A stretch of DNA of 64,000 bases from Falsiroseomonas sp051859025 (GCF_051859025.1 NZ_JBHYGL010000009.1:62001-126000), one strand, 5' to 3'. Counted from the first letter of the stretch, positions 43,624 to 52,403 are shown. Notes: generated by a model not told the origin, from the sequence alone. Made by a program: numbers and translations.

Positions 43624-44955
43624 ATGAACATCGTGCTCTCCGCGCGCCGCGCCGCGGATGCGCTCCGCGTCGTGGGATCGGGGGAGCGGATCGCGGGCGC
43701 GGTCGCTTCCATCGATGCGCTGTCGGTGGAGGTGACGGGGCTGAGCGGCTTCGTCGCGGTCGGATCGCGCCTCTCCCTCGCCTCCCCGGAAGGGGAGGTG
43801 CCGGCGGAGGTCGTGGCCATTTCCGCGCGCGGCGCGCGCGCCGTGGCCTTCGCGCCGCTGGATGGCATCAGGCTCGGCGCGCCGGTCGCGCTGGCGGGCA
43901 CGGCGACGCTGTCGCCGGGGCCGGGCTGGCTCGGCCGTGTGGTGGATCCTCTGGGGCGCCCGGTGGATGGCAAGGGACCGCTGCCGATGGGGCCCGTCGC
44001 GCTGCCGGTGCGGGTGAAGGCGCCGGAGGCCGCGCTGCGCGCGCGGCTCGGCCCGCGGCTGGACCTCGGCGTACGGGCGCTGGACGGCTTTTGCACCATG
44101 CGGCGCGGACAGCGGCTTGGCCTGTTCGCGGCATCGGGCGTCGGCAAGTCCACGCTGATGTCGATGCTGGCGCGCGGCGCGGATTGCGATGCGGCGGTGA
44201 TCTGCCTGGTCGGCGAACGCGGGCGCGAGCTGCGCGAATTCATCGAGGATGACCTGGGCCCGGAAGGCCTGGCGCGCAGCGTCGTGGTCTGCGCGACCTC
44301 CGACGCGCCCGCGCCGATGCGGCGGGAAGCCGCCTTCGCGGCGATGACCATCGCGGAATCGCTGGCCCGCGAAGGCAAGCATGTGCTGCTGATGATGGAC
44401 AGCGTGACGCGCTTCGCCCTCGCCTGCCGTGAAATCGGGCTGGCGGCCGGGGAGGTCCCCGCGACGCGCGGCTATACGCCCGGTGTCTTCGCGGAACTGC
44501 CCCGGCTGCTGGAACGCGCGGGCCCCTGCCTGGAACACCAGGGCGGGCACATCACCGGCCTCTTCACCGTGCTGGTGGAGGGCGATGACCATGACGAGCC
44601 GGTGGCCGATGCCGTCCGCGGCATCCTGGACGGCCATGTGGTGCTGGACCGCAAGATCGGCGAACGCGGCCGCTGGCCCGCGATCGATGTGCTGCGCAGC
44701 CTGTCCCGTACCGTGCCGGGCTGCCTGACGGAAGCGGAGCGCCCCGTGGTGCTGCGCGCGCGCGCCATCCTGTCCATCGCGGCGGAGATGGCGGACCTCG
44801 TGCGGCTCGGTGCCTATCGCGCCGGCACCGACCCCGCGGTGGATGAGGCTCTGCGCCTCGCGCCGCGCATCGAGGGTTTCCTGGCGCAGCGGAAGGATGA
44901 GGCACGTGCCGGCGTCGATGACGCCTTCATCCGCCTGGCGGAGACGATGCGCTGA
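43624..44955 (+). CDS. fliI: Flagellar export ATPase FliI
   Basis: A 443-residue ATPase of the F1-beta-like type III export class. Key motifs are GRVVDPLGRPVDGKGPL (about 104-120), Walker A ASGVGKST (170-177), Walker B VLLMMDSVTRFA and the family's REIGLAAGEVPATRGYTPGVFAELPRLLERAG (landmark ATRGYTPGVF near 284). It hydrolyses ATP to release chaperones and feed substrates to FlhA/FlhB. The ATG at 43624 is used; a GTG at 43612 is possible. Its stop shares one base with fliJ. Sitting in a che operon rather than with fliH is a rearrangement. Confidence 0.96.
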   Translation: MNIVLSARRAADALRVVGSGERIAGAVASIDALSVEVTGLSGFVAVGSRLSLASPEGEVPAEVVAISARGARAVAFAPLDGIRLGAPVALAGTATLSPGPGWLGRVVDPLGRPVDGKGPLPMGPVALPVRVKAPEAALRARLGPRLDLGVRALDGFCTMRRGQRLGLFAASGVGKSTLMSMLARGADCDAAVICLVGERGRELREFIEDDLGPEGLARSVVVCATSDAPAPMRREAAFAAMTIAESLAREGKHVLLMMDSVTRFALACREIGLAAGEVPATRGYTPGVFAELPRLLERAGPCLEHQGGHITGLFTVLVEGDDHDEPVADAVRGILDGHVVLDRKIGERGRWPAIDVLRSLSRTVPGCLTEAERPVVLRARAILSIAAEMADLVRLGAYRAGTDPAVDEALRLAPRIEGFLAQRKDEARAGVDDAFIRLAETMR

Positions 44956-45371
44956 TGGCGAAGCGCGATCCGCTTTCCGCGCTGCTGAAGCTGCGCGGGC
45001 TGGAAGTGGCCACGGCGCGACGTGACCTTGTGGCACGCCAGGCCGGCGCCGCCGCGGCGGCGGAGCGTGAGGCCGTGGCACGAAGCGCGCTGGACCTGGA
45101 ACTGGCTGCCGGCGGCGGGGAATTCGCCGACAGCCTGGCCGCCTGGCTGCCCATGGCCCGCGCCGCGCGCGAACGGGCGGTGGGCGAGGCCGCGCTGGCA
45201 ACCCAGGCCGTGGAGGCTGCCCGTTCCGCCCTGGCCCAGCAGCGCGCACGCGAACGCGCGGTGGAATGGCTGCTGGACCGCCGCGCCCAGGATGCGCGGG
45301 ACAAGGCGATGCGCGCGGAGCAGAACGCGCTGGACGAGGCGGCGCAGCGCCGCGGCCTGCGGGCGCTGTAG
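44955..45371 (+). CDS. fliJ: FliJ-like export chaperone
   Basis: A 138-residue, almost wholly helical coiled-coil protein placed immediately after fliI, the usual fliJ position. It opens KRDPLSALLKLRGLEVATARRDLV and has Ala/Glu/Arg heptads to the end. FliJ activates the FliI ring and the FlhA gate. Sequence identity in this family is low, so the call rests on position, length and coiled coil. It ends four bases from the convergent flhB stop with no terminator visible. Confidence 0.78.
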   Translation: MAKRDPLSALLKLRGLEVATARRDLVARQAGAAAAAEREAVARSALDLELAAGGGEFADSLAAWLPMARAARERAVGEAALATQAVEAARSALAQQRARERAVEWLLDRRAQDARDKAMRAEQNALDEAAQRRGLRAL

Positions 45372-45375
45372 CCGC

Positions 45376-46428
45376 CTATTGGCGCGGCTGCTTCAGGCGC
45401 CACACCAGGGCGATGATCTCCGCCACCGCGCGGAAATGCTCCTCCGGGATCTGCGCATCCTCCGGCAGCTTGTAGAGCGCGCGCGCCAGTGGCGGGTTCG
45501 GGATGATCGGCACGCCGTGCTTGTCCGCCGCCGCGCGCATCTTGGCCGCGAGTTCGTCGACGCCACGGGCGATGATGCGCGGCGCGGCGTCCTTGCCGCG
45601 CTCATAGGCCAGCGCGACGGCGTAGTGCGTGGGGTTCGTGACCAGCACCGTCGCGTTCGCCACCTCCGCCACCTGGCGCCGGCGGCCGCGGCTGCGCATC
45701 TTGGCCATGCGGTGGGCGCGGAAATGCGGGTCGCCCTCGCTTTCCTTGAACTCGTCCTTCATCTCCTCCCGCGTCATGCGATTCTTGCGGCCGTGCTGGA
45801 TGCGGACCCAGAGGAGATCCACCGCGGCGATGCCGCAGAGGGAGACGAGGGTGGCGGACAACAGGCTGCCGAGGCGCGTGGAGATGACACCCGTCAGCGC
45901 GCCCGGCCCCTCCGCCAGCGCGGCGACGAGCGATCCGATGTCCTCGACCTGCCAGTAGAGCGCGACGCCGACGGCGCCGAGCTTGACCAGCGTGCGGGCG
46001 AATTCCTCCAGCGCATGCGTCCCGAACATGCGCTTCGCCCCGGCGATCGGGTTGATGCGGGAGAACTGGGGCATCATGCTCTTGCCGGAGACGAGGAACT
46101 GCGTCTGCAGCAGCGTCGCCGCGACGGCGCCGATCGCGGCCAGGCCGCCAACGCCCAGCATGGCGGGCGCCGCCGCGACCAGCAGCTCGATCGCCGCCTC
46201 CCTCGCCTGCAACTGGTGCGCATTGGCGAAAAGGGCGCTGGCGGATTCCATCATCGCGCGCCCGGATTCCGGCCCCAGCATCGCGAGGCCGAGGGCCGCA
46301 CCGCCGAGGGAGGCGGCGTGCACCATCTCCCGCGATAGGGGGACATCGCCTTCGCGCCGCGCCTTTTCCAGCTTCTGCGGTGTGGCTTCCTCGGTCTTGT
46401 CGTCGGCGTCCTTGTCGTCCCCGGACAT
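45376..46428 (-). CDS. flhB: Flagellar export switch protein FlhB
   Basis: A 350-residue membrane protein of the export gate. Residues 1-30 are charged (DKTEEATPQKLEKARREGDVPLSRE); four hydrophobic helices follow; the cytoplasmic domain carries the autocleavage site TNPTHYAVAL (Asn-Pro-Thr-His) and ends with PEEHFRAVAEIIALVW. Cleavage, with FliK, switches export from hook to filament subunits. The gene starts three bases after fliR and ends the long minus-strand operon. Confidence 0.97.
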   Translation of the reverse strand: MSGDDKDADDKTEEATPQKLEKARREGDVPLSREMVHAASLGGAALGLAMLGPESGRAMMESASALFANAHQLQAREAAIELLVAAAPAMLGVGGLAAIGAVAATLLQTQFLVSGKSMMPQFSRINPIAGAKRMFGTHALEEFARTLVKLGAVGVALYWQVEDIGSLVAALAEGPGALTGVISTRLGSLLSATLVSLCGIAAVDLLWVRIQHGRKNRMTREEMKDEFKESEGDPHFRAHRMAKMRSRGRRRQVAEVANATVLVTNPTHYAVALAYERGKDAAPRIIARGVDELAAKMRAAADKHGVPIIPNPPLARALYKLPEDAQIPEEHFRAVAEIIALVWRLKQPRQ

Positions 46429-46431
46429 GGC

Positions 46432-47199
46432 TCAGCCGAGGCCCGGCAGGAGCGACCAGGCGGCGCGGGCGCTATCCGTCCACTGCGCGAAGATCGCCGG
46501 CAGCAGCAGCGCGAACAGGGCAAGGCCCGCCAGCACCTGGGCGGGGGCGGCCAGGACGAAGACCTGCGCCTGTGGCGCGACGCGGGCCAGCAGGCCGGTC
46601 GCGGCCTGCGCGACGACGGCCAGCAGCAGCAGCGGCGCCGCCAGCCGCATGGCGAGGACCAGGCAGGCGGCGCTGGTCTCGACCATCGCATGGGCCGCGA
46701 AGCCGCCATCCAGCACCGCGCCGGCCGGCAGCACGGCATAGCTTTCCGCCAGCGCCCGCAGCGGCAGCGCATAGAGGCCGGTGGACAGCACGAGCGCCGC
46801 CGCGGCCAGGCCCATGAAGCGGGACAGCGCGGTGCTGCCCGCGCCCATGGTGGGGTCGGGCGCGAAGATGCTGGACAGGCCGATGAAGCTGCCGGCGAGC
46901 TGCCCCGCCATCACCAGCGCGAGCGCCACAAGCCGCGCCAGCATGCCGATCCAGAGGCCGATCGCGACCTCGCCCCCCATCAGCAGCGCATAGGCGCCGA
47001 TATCGTCGGGCGCGCGCGGCAGGTTTGGCATCAGGCCCGGCAGCAGCAGCGGCACCAGGGCCAGCACCAGCGCCAGGCGGAAGGGGGCGGGGATGTCCAT
47101 CTCCCCCAGCCCCGGCAGCAGCAGGCCGCAGGCGCCCAGGCGTGCAACGAGCAGCATGGCGGCGAAGGCGATCTCCGCCAGTTCGGGCGTACCGGTCAT
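46432..47199 (-). CDS. fliR: Flagellar export gate protein FliR
   Basis: A 255-residue protein with six hydrophobic helices, forming the export core with FliP and FliQ. It opens ELAEIAFAAMLLVARLGACGLLLPGLGEMDIPAPFRL (landmarks ARLGACGLLLPGLG and PAPFRLALVLAL), continues with GEVAIGLWIGMLARL and has a long C-terminal helix pair with APQAQVFVLAAPAQVLAGLAL. The ATG at 47199 is chosen from the conserved N-terminus. It lies 22 bases after fliQ. Confidence 0.94.
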   Translation of the reverse strand: MTGTPELAEIAFAAMLLVARLGACGLLLPGLGEMDIPAPFRLALVLALVPLLLPGLMPNLPRAPDDIGAYALLMGGEVAIGLWIGMLARLVALALVMAGQLAGSFIGLSSIFAPDPTMGAGSTALSRFMGLAAAALVLSTGLYALPLRALAESYAVLPAGAVLDGGFAAHAMVETSAACLVLAMRLAAPLLLLAVVAQAATGLLARVAPQAQVFVLAAPAQVLAGLALFALLLPAIFAQWTDSARAAWSLLPGLG

Positions 47200-47221
47200 G
47201 CCGCGCGGACGAAATGGATGG

Positions 47222-47500
47222 TCACCCCGCGCCACCCACCGCGACGATGCGGTCGAACAGCGTGGTGGTGAAGCCGCGCATGATGCCGGCGGCGGCGGAA
47301 CCGCCGAGCAGCAGCGCGATGCCCAGTGCGAGCATCTTCGGCACGAAGGCCAGCGCCGCTTCCTGGATCTGCGTCAGCGCCTGCACCACCGCGATGGCCA
47401 TGCCGATGACCAGCAGCAGGACCAGCAGCGGCCCGCCCAGCAGCAGCGCCGTCCACAGCGCCTGCTGGCCAGCGAGCGCGATGGTATCGCCATCACCCAT
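47222..47500 (-). CDS. fliQ: Flagellar export gate protein FliQ
   Basis: A 92-residue protein with two transmembrane helices, four copies of which surround the FliP/FliR channel. The core LLLGGPLLVLLLVIGMAIAVVQALTQIQEAALAFVPKMLALG is split by the QALTQIQE hairpin that marks the family. Length is normal. It follows fliE by 44 bases and precedes fliR in the conserved fliE-fliQ-fliR-flhB order. Confidence 0.96.
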   Translation of the reverse strand: MGDGDTIALAGQQALWTALLLGGPLLVLLLVIGMAIAVVQALTQIQEAALAFVPKMLALGIALLLGGSAAAGIMRGFTTTLFDRIVAVGGAG

Positions 47501-47544
47501 GGTGCAACCGCCTCCTGCGGTTCAGTTCGGATCGCGGGGCGGCG

Positions 47545-47856
47545 TCAGACCGCCATGCGCATCACATCCTGGTAGGCCGTGACCATGCGATCGCGCACGG
47601 CCACCGCGGTCTGCAGCGCGAGTTCGGCGCGGCCGACGGCCATCACGACTTCCGTGGTGCCCATCTGCCCGGTCAGCCCCGCCTGCGTGGCGTGGTCCGC
47701 CGCGCGGGCCTTCCCCACGGCCTGCTGCATCACCTGGCCGAGCACCGCTTCGAAGCCTTCGCCGATGCCGGCGCCACCGGGCGCCTCCGGGCCGCCAAGC
47801 CCGGCCGTGGCGCGATAGGCGGCAACCGCCGGGGTGTTGTTCGGGGAGATCATCAT
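47545..47856 (-). CDS. fliE: Flagellar rod adaptor FliE
   Basis: A 103-residue protein that joins the MS ring to the rod and is the first rod subunit exported. The C-terminal family block reads LTGQMGTTEVVMAVGRAELALQTAVAVRDRMVTAYQDVMRM (landmarks TEVVMAVGRAELALQT near 68 and VAVRDRMVTAYQDVMRM near 85). The start ATG overlaps the flgC stop by four bases; a second ATG follows directly. Confidence 0.95.
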   Translation of the reverse strand: MMISPNNTPAVAAYRATAGLGGPEAPGGAGIGEGFEAVLGQVMQQAVGKARAADHATQAGLTGQMGTTEVVMAVGRAELALQTAVAVRDRMVTAYQDVMRMAV

Positions 47857-48263
47857 CCGCGGAGGGCCTCGATCGTGCGCATCAGCATGCCGCGCGTAGT
47901 TTCGATGACAGAAAGATTGGCGCCGTAGCTGCGCTGGGCTTCGCGCATGTCCATCACTTCCATGAGGCTGTTGACGTTCGGCGTCTTCACATAGCCACGC
48001 TCATCCGCCGCGGGGTGCTGCGGTTCGTAGCGTTCGGGGAAGGCCCCGGGCTCCGTGCCGATGCGCGACGCGCGCAGCGTCGGCGCGCCGAGTGCGCGGT
48101 CCATGTTGTTGGTGAAGGTGACGGTGCGGCGGCGATAGGGATCGGCCCCGGGCGTCTGCCCCGTGCTGTCCCGGTTCGCCAGATTCTCCGCCACCACCCG
48201 CAGCCGCGTCGATTGCGCGGCCATGCCGGCGGCGGAGATCGAAAGCGCGCGGTCGAGATCCAT
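47853..48263 (-). CDS. flgC: Flagellar rod protein FlgC
   Basis: A 136-residue proximal-rod subunit. The N-terminal motif ALSISAAGMAAQSTRLRVVAENLAN and the C-terminal DMREAQRSYGANLSVIETTRGM are typical; PNVNSLMEVMDM precedes the latter. It follows flgB by 14 bases and overlaps fliE. Confidence 0.96.
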   Translation of the reverse strand: MDLDRALSISAAGMAAQSTRLRVVAENLANRDSTGQTPGADPYRRRTVTFTNNMDRALGAPTLRASRIGTEPGAFPERYEPQHPAADERGYVKTPNVNSLMEVMDMREAQRSYGANLSVIETTRGMLMRTIEALRG

Positions 48264-48277
48264 GCGGTCCTGTTCCT

Positions 48278-48664
48278 TCAGCTGCCGCGGCCGAGCGCGG
48301 TGCGGTACATGCCGGCCCAGCGGCGATGGAGCGCCAGGGCCATCGCATGGGCCTGGTCGGTCTCGGCGACTTTCAGCGCCTCTCGGTCGAGGGAGACGCC
48401 GTTGCCATCGGGGCTGGTTTCCACCGCGTGCCGGTCCGGGCGCGCGCGGCCATCGCCATTCGGCCCGGACAGATGGCGCGGCGATGTCTGCGCCATCGCC
48501 TGCTGCGCCGTGTTCATGGCCTGGGCGAAGGGCGTCAGGTCCCGCGGGCGGAAGCCCGGCGTATCGGCATTGGCGATGTTCTGCGCCAGCACGCGCTGGC
48601 GCTGTTCCAGCCAGTGCAGGCGCCGTTCTGCCAGCGCCATGGGCGATGTGCGGTTGCTGTCCAT
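48278..48664 (-). CDS. flgB: Flagellar rod protein FlgB
   Basis: A 128-residue proximal-rod subunit. Marks are RVLAQNIANADTPGFRPRDL near the N-terminus and VSLDREALKVAETDQAHAMALALHRRWAGMYRTAL at the end (landmarks LDREALKVAET and YRTALG). The ATG at 48664 follows GAAGG at eight bases. The 77-base gap to the preceding TPR gene holds a GTTAAC, suggesting an internal promoter. Confidence 0.94.
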   Translation of the reverse strand: MDSNRTSPMALAERRLHWLEQRQRVLAQNIANADTPGFRPRDLTPFAQAMNTAQQAMAQTSPRHLSGPNGDGRARPDRHAVETSPDGNGVSLDREALKVAETDQAHAMALALHRRWAGMYRTALGRGS

Positions 48665-48697
48665 GCCGTGACCTTCGCGCGGGGGTGATTCAGCGTT

Positions 48698-48703
48698 GTT
48701 AAC
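48698..48703 (-). promoter_or_regulatory. GTTAAC site upstream of flgB
   Basis: GTTAAC sits 34 bases before the flgB ATG, in the only sizeable gap of the downstream half of this operon. Read toward flgB it gives TTAACAACG, resembling the TTAACAG start of the fliF, fliO and fliL sites. A second CtrA half-site is not clear. Confidence 0.38.
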
Positions 48704-48741
48704 CAGGCGGCGCGTCAGCGCCGTCAGGCGCCGCATGCCCG

Positions 48742-51426
48742 TCAGCGCAGGGCGCGGGCCTGGTTCTGCAGCGCGCGCGCGCCGGCAATCTCATCACGCA
48801 GCCGCGGCAGGTTCAGCGCGCCGGTGCTGCGTGTTGCCAGCGCGGCGAAGGCTTCCGTGAAGGCGCCGGCGGGCAGGCGTGGCGCGTAGCGGTCGCGCAG
48901 CGCATCGAGGCCCGTCTGGTCCCCCGCCAGCGCCAGGAAGGCGGCCATGCGCAGCAGGTCGCGGCGCGCGGCATCGTCCAGCGGGCCGTCCACCGGCATG
49001 GAGCGCTCCATGTGGCTGGCCAGGGCGCTGGCGGCGCCGGTCCAGTCCTGCGTCTCCGCCAGCAGCTCCGACAGGGGCGCGGCGCCATCGGGGCCGAGGG
49101 CGCGCAGCACGCCGATCGCGCCCGCGCGGTCGCCGGTCTGGCGGCGGGCCTTGGCCTCCGCCAGCGCGCGGCGCAGGCCGATCTCCCCGGGCAGCGCGGC
49201 GCCGCCGCTGTTGCGCAGCGCCTCCAGCGCCGCCGTCGCATCGCCTTCCGCCAGCCGTGCCTCCGCGAGCCGCACGGAAAGGCCGCCGGGATCGGTGCTG
49301 GCCGGCACCGCTTCCCGCAGCAGCGTCGCGGCCTGGGCGGGCAGTTCCATGGCCATCAGCCGTTCGGCGATGCGCGCCACGGCGGCGTCCAGCGCGGGGT
49401 CGGGCACCAGGTTGGCGCGCTGTTGCGCCAGCAGCCGCGTCGCATCCATCGGCGGGATGTTCGCATCCGCCAGCGCGGCGACGGTGGCGCCGCGCATGGC
49501 CACGCGAAGGCTCTCCGCCGCTTCCGGGAAGGCCCCGGCGGTATCCTGCATCAGTGCCAGCGCCTGCGCGTGCTGGCCGGCGCGGCTGCGGAGTTCGGCC
49601 GCCCGTTCCCGCCGCTGCAATTCGCGCCGGTCGCCGCGCCAGGCGGGGATGGAGGCTTCCAGCGCTTCCGCCGCCGCGCCGGCATCGATCCGCCCGGTCG
49701 CCAGGCGCAGCTCCGCCAGCCGCCCGATGGCGCGCGCGCGCGCATCGCGGTCCCGGCTGTCCGCCAGCACGGAGTAGCCGAGCAGCGCGGGCTCCACCTC
49801 GTTCCGTGCCTCCAGCACGCGGGCCCAGGCGAAGCGGGCGAGGGGATGGTTCGATGCCTCCCCCCCCGCTTCCACCAGCGCCGCCGCGTCGCGCATGGCG
49901 CCGCCTTCGGCCAGTGCGGCGGCGATGGGCGGCAGCAGCCGGTTGCGCAGCGCGCCGGGATAGGCGGTCAGCAGCGGCAGCGCCGCGCGGAAGGCGGGGT
50001 CGGCGACGCGCCCATCCTCCTGGATCCCGGCGATGCCGCGCCACAGCGCAACCTCCCCATCCGCAGGCAGGCCGGGATGGGCCAGGGCCTCCCGCGCTTC
50101 CTCCAGCCGGCCCGCGATCAGCGAGGCCGCGGCGGAGAGCAGCAGCGCCTGGGGTTGCTGGACCCGGCGCGGATCATCCCCGGTGGCGAGCTTGAGCGCG
50201 GCCTGCGCTTCCGGTGCCAGGCCGAGGGCGAGCAGCGTCTCCGCCAATTCGCCCCGCAGCGAGTCCCTTGTGGCGGCGGGCGCGGCGGCGATGCGCGCCA
50301 TCAGCTCCTGCCGCCGTGCGAGCAGCGTCGAATCGGATTCGTCGCGCAGGTGCAGCAGGCGGGGGATGTTGGCATGCGCCGCCATCGGGTGCCGCGCATC
50401 CGGCAGCAGCGACAGCGCATTGCCAAGCCGCGTGGGGTCGATCGGCGTGCCGCGCAGGGCCGGGCCGGTGGCGGGCGTGATCAGCCAGCCCTGCGCATCG
50501 CGGCTGATGCCGGATGCCGCGGGCAGGCGCAGCGCGGTGCCGCCGGGCATCTCCACGATCTCCGCCCCCGCCAGCAATGGGCTGATGCGGCGCAGCATGG
50601 CGATGTCGGGGGCGGTCGCGTCCTCGAACACCAGCAGCACGCTGTCACCGCGCATGACGGCGGCGGTGGCGCCGGTGAAGGGCAGGCGGATGGGCGCGGG
50701 GCCGGCTTCTGTCCCGGGCGATGCGGCGACGATGGGCGGCGGCGACACGGGGGCGCTGGCGGCCGGCGTGGCGGCGGGCGCCGGCGGCGCGGCGATGGGC
50801 GCCGGCGGTGCGGCGATGGGGGCCGCCGCCGGCGCGCTGGGTGCGGGTGGCGGGACGGGCGCCGCGGCGGCAGGCGGCATGGCCTTGCCTGTGGGCGGCG
50901 CAGGGGCCGGCGCAGGGGCCGGCGCAGGGGGCGGCGCAGGGGCCTGGCTGGCCGAAGGCTGCGTCCGATCCGGCGCGCGCGCCTGCGGCGAGTGAACTGG
51001 TGCCTGCGGCGCGGGGCCCTGGTGACCCCGCGGCCCCGCCGCGACGGGCGCGACCGGATCCATCAGGTCCACCACCACGGATGTCCCGACCGTGAGGTGG
51101 CGCACCCGCACGCCGGGGCGCAGCGCGAAGACCATGCCCTCCGCCGATGCCTCCGCCCCCGCCAGGTTGCGCAACGGGCGGCCGAGCGCGGTCGTGTCCA
51201 GCCGCGCGGCGCGGCCGAAATGCAGCTCCGCCGTCTCCCCGTTCTGCACGACGCTGTAGGGAACGTTCTCGGGCCAGTCGAAGACGATGCGCGTGAAGGT
51301 CGGGTGGATGCCGGTACGGACGCGGACCGAAGGGGCGGATCCGCTCCGCACGTCCTGCCCGGCCACGGGTCCACCCAGGGCGAGAAGGCCGGCGCAGAGC
51401 CAGGCGGCGACACGGGTGCGGGACAT
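48742..51426 (-). CDS. Large periplasmic AMIN-like/TPR-rich protein of the flagellar operon, function unknown
   Basis: An 894-residue protein I cannot name. A cleavable leader (to about residue 24, VAGQD) leads to a beta-rich region around 30-125 with TGIHPTFTRIVFDWPENVPYSV and GTSVVVDLMDPV, resembling AMIN peptidoglycan-targeting domains. A Pro/Ala linker spans about 130-250. A second beta-rich stretch follows, then about 550 residues of Ala/Leu/Arg helical repeats with TPR-like spacing. It lies between cheZ and flgB, so a periplasmic role around the rod, P ring or stator is a fair guess. No catalytic motif is visible. Confidence 0.72.
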   Translation of the reverse strand: MSRTRVAAWLCAGLLALGGPVAGQDVRSGSAPSVRVRTGIHPTFTRIVFDWPENVPYSVVQNGETAELHFGRAARLDTTALGRPLRNLAGAEASAEGMVFALRPGVRVRHLTVGTSVVVDLMDPVAPVAAGPRGHQGPAPQAPVHSPQARAPDRTQPSASQAPAPPPAPAPAPAPAPPTGKAMPPAAAAPVPPPAPSAPAAAPIAAPPAPIAAPPAPAATPAASAPVSPPPIVAASPGTEAGPAPIRLPFTGATAAVMRGDSVLLVFEDATAPDIAMLRRISPLLAGAEIVEMPGGTALRLPAASGISRDAQGWLITPATGPALRGTPIDPTRLGNALSLLPDARHPMAAHANIPRLLHLRDESDSTLLARRQELMARIAAAPAATRDSLRGELAETLLALGLAPEAQAALKLATGDDPRRVQQPQALLLSAAASLIAGRLEEAREALAHPGLPADGEVALWRGIAGIQEDGRVADPAFRAALPLLTAYPGALRNRLLPPIAAALAEGGAMRDAAALVEAGGEASNHPLARFAWARVLEARNEVEPALLGYSVLADSRDRDARARAIGRLAELRLATGRIDAGAAAEALEASIPAWRGDRRELQRRERAAELRSRAGQHAQALALMQDTAGAFPEAAESLRVAMRGATVAALADANIPPMDATRLLAQQRANLVPDPALDAAVARIAERLMAMELPAQAATLLREAVPASTDPGGLSVRLAEARLAEGDATAALEALRNSGGAALPGEIGLRRALAEAKARRQTGDRAGAIGVLRALGPDGAAPLSELLAETQDWTGAASALASHMERSMPVDGPLDDAARRDLLRMAAFLALAGDQTGLDALRDRYAPRLPAGAFTEAFAALATRSTGALNLPRLRDEIAGARALQNQARALR

Positions 51427-51450
51427 CGGGCGAAACCTCGGCTTGGGCGA

Positions 51451-51508
51451 GCCCCGGTGACGGGGCAGGAAGGGGCACAGGGCCGCGGGCGGCGCTGCGC
51501 CCGTGCCC
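51451..51508 (-). other. Two hairpins between cheZ and the TPR gene
   Basis: GCCCCG-gtga-CGGGGC (51451-51466) and a larger structure with arms GGGCAC (51473-51478) and GTGCCC (51503-51508) enclosing CGGGCG/CGCCCG fill the 82-base gap. They may trim or attenuate the transcript between the regulatory genes and the large TPR gene. Confidence 0.4.
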
Positions 51509-52024
51509 TCAGTCGAACAACGCGTCGATGGCGGATTGGCTGATGCCGTTGCCCGGCAGTTGCGGGCCGTTCAGCAGCGTTGCCGCCGCGGCAACCGCGG
51601 GGGTGCGGTCGGGAATCCCCTGCCGCGCCCGTGCGATCCGCCGTTCCAGCGTCTGCAGCGCCGCCACCACCTTGGCGATGCGCTGGCCCGTGATGTCCTG
51701 GAAGGAACACGCCTCGTAGATCCGCGTGATCGCGTGCTGGAGGACATCGGCATCCACGTCGCCGACGCGGGCGGCCACCGTTTCCAGCGCCTCGCAGCTG
51801 TCCAGGATCTCATGCGTCGCCTGGGCGGTGTGGGAGACGATGGCCGCCAGCTCATCCGTCGCGCCGGGGATGTCCGCGACATCCGAATCATCGGCCCGCA
51901 GCGCGGCGACTTCCTGCCGCGCATCGGCGATGATGCGGCTCAACGCATCAAGCTCCGACATCAAGGACTGGACGGTCGTGTCCAGGTCGCCCCGGATCGC
52001 GACGGACGGCGCCTGGTCAGGCAT
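51509..52024 (-). CDS. cheZ: CheZ-like CheY-phosphate phosphatase
   Basis: A 171-residue helical protein. The active-site helix carries CSFQDITGQRIAKVV, matching the CheZ motif in which an Asp and a Gln (here Asp110 and Gln114) carry out CheY-P hydrolysis. A Pro-containing tail ends in SQSAIDALFD, reminiscent of the CheZ C-terminal peptide that docks on CheY. It overlaps the upstream cheY by eight bases, so signal protein and phosphatase are co-translated. The start at 52024 opens MPDQAPSVAIRGD. Confidence 0.87.
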   Translation of the reverse strand: MPDQAPSVAIRGDLDTTVQSLMSELDALSRIIADARQEVAALRADDSDVADIPGATDELAAIVSHTAQATHEILDSCEALETVAARVGDVDADVLQHAITRIYEACSFQDITGQRIAKVVAALQTLERRIARARQGIPDRTPAVAAAATLLNGPQLPGNGISQSAIDALFD

Positions 52025-52403
52025 GGACCAGCACCTTCTCGATCTTGTCGCGCAGCGTCTCCGCGTTGAAGGGCTTGACGATGTAGTTGGACACGCCGGC
52101 CTGCTTGGCGGCGACCACATTCTCCGTCTTGCTCTCCGCCGTCACCATGATGAAGGGCAGGTGCTTCAGGCGCGCATCGGCGCGAACCTCCTTCAGCAGG
52201 TCGAGCCCCGTCATCGGCTGCATGTTCCAGTCGCTGATCACCAGGCCGAAATTGCCGGCGCGCAGCTTGGCCAGTGCCTCATGCCCGTCGGACGCCTCGT
52301 CGGTCTCGTTGAACTCGATCTGCTTCAGCAGGTTGCGGATGATGCGCGTCATCGTCTTGTAGTCGTCGACAACGAGAACCTTCATGTTGCGGTCGATGGT
52401 CAT
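52017..52403 (-). CDS. cheY: Chemotaxis response regulator CheY
   Basis: A 128-residue stand-alone receiver. The acidic pair is in VLVVDDYKTMTRIIRNLL, the phospho-Asp in GLVISDWNMQPMTGLDLL, Thr in FIMVTAESK and Lys in YIVKPFNAETL. The DWNMP/TGxDLL layout is that of motor-binding CheY from gammaproteobacteria and Rhodospirillales. It lies beside fliM, whose product it binds, and overlaps cheZ. AGGACT precedes the start at 52403. Confidence 0.94.
   Translation of the reverse strand: MTIDRNMKVLVVDDYKTMTRIIRNLLKQIEFNETDEASDGHEALAKLRAGNFGLVISDWNMQPMTGLDLLKEVRADARLKHLPFIMVTAESKTENVVAAKQAGVSNYIVKPFNAETLRDKIEKVLVHA

Noticed and set aside
49012..51543. An 843-codon plus-strand frame antisense to the TPR protein gene
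   Set aside because: Gln/Arg/Gly low complexity with no start signal. The minus-strand frame has a leader peptide and fits the operon.
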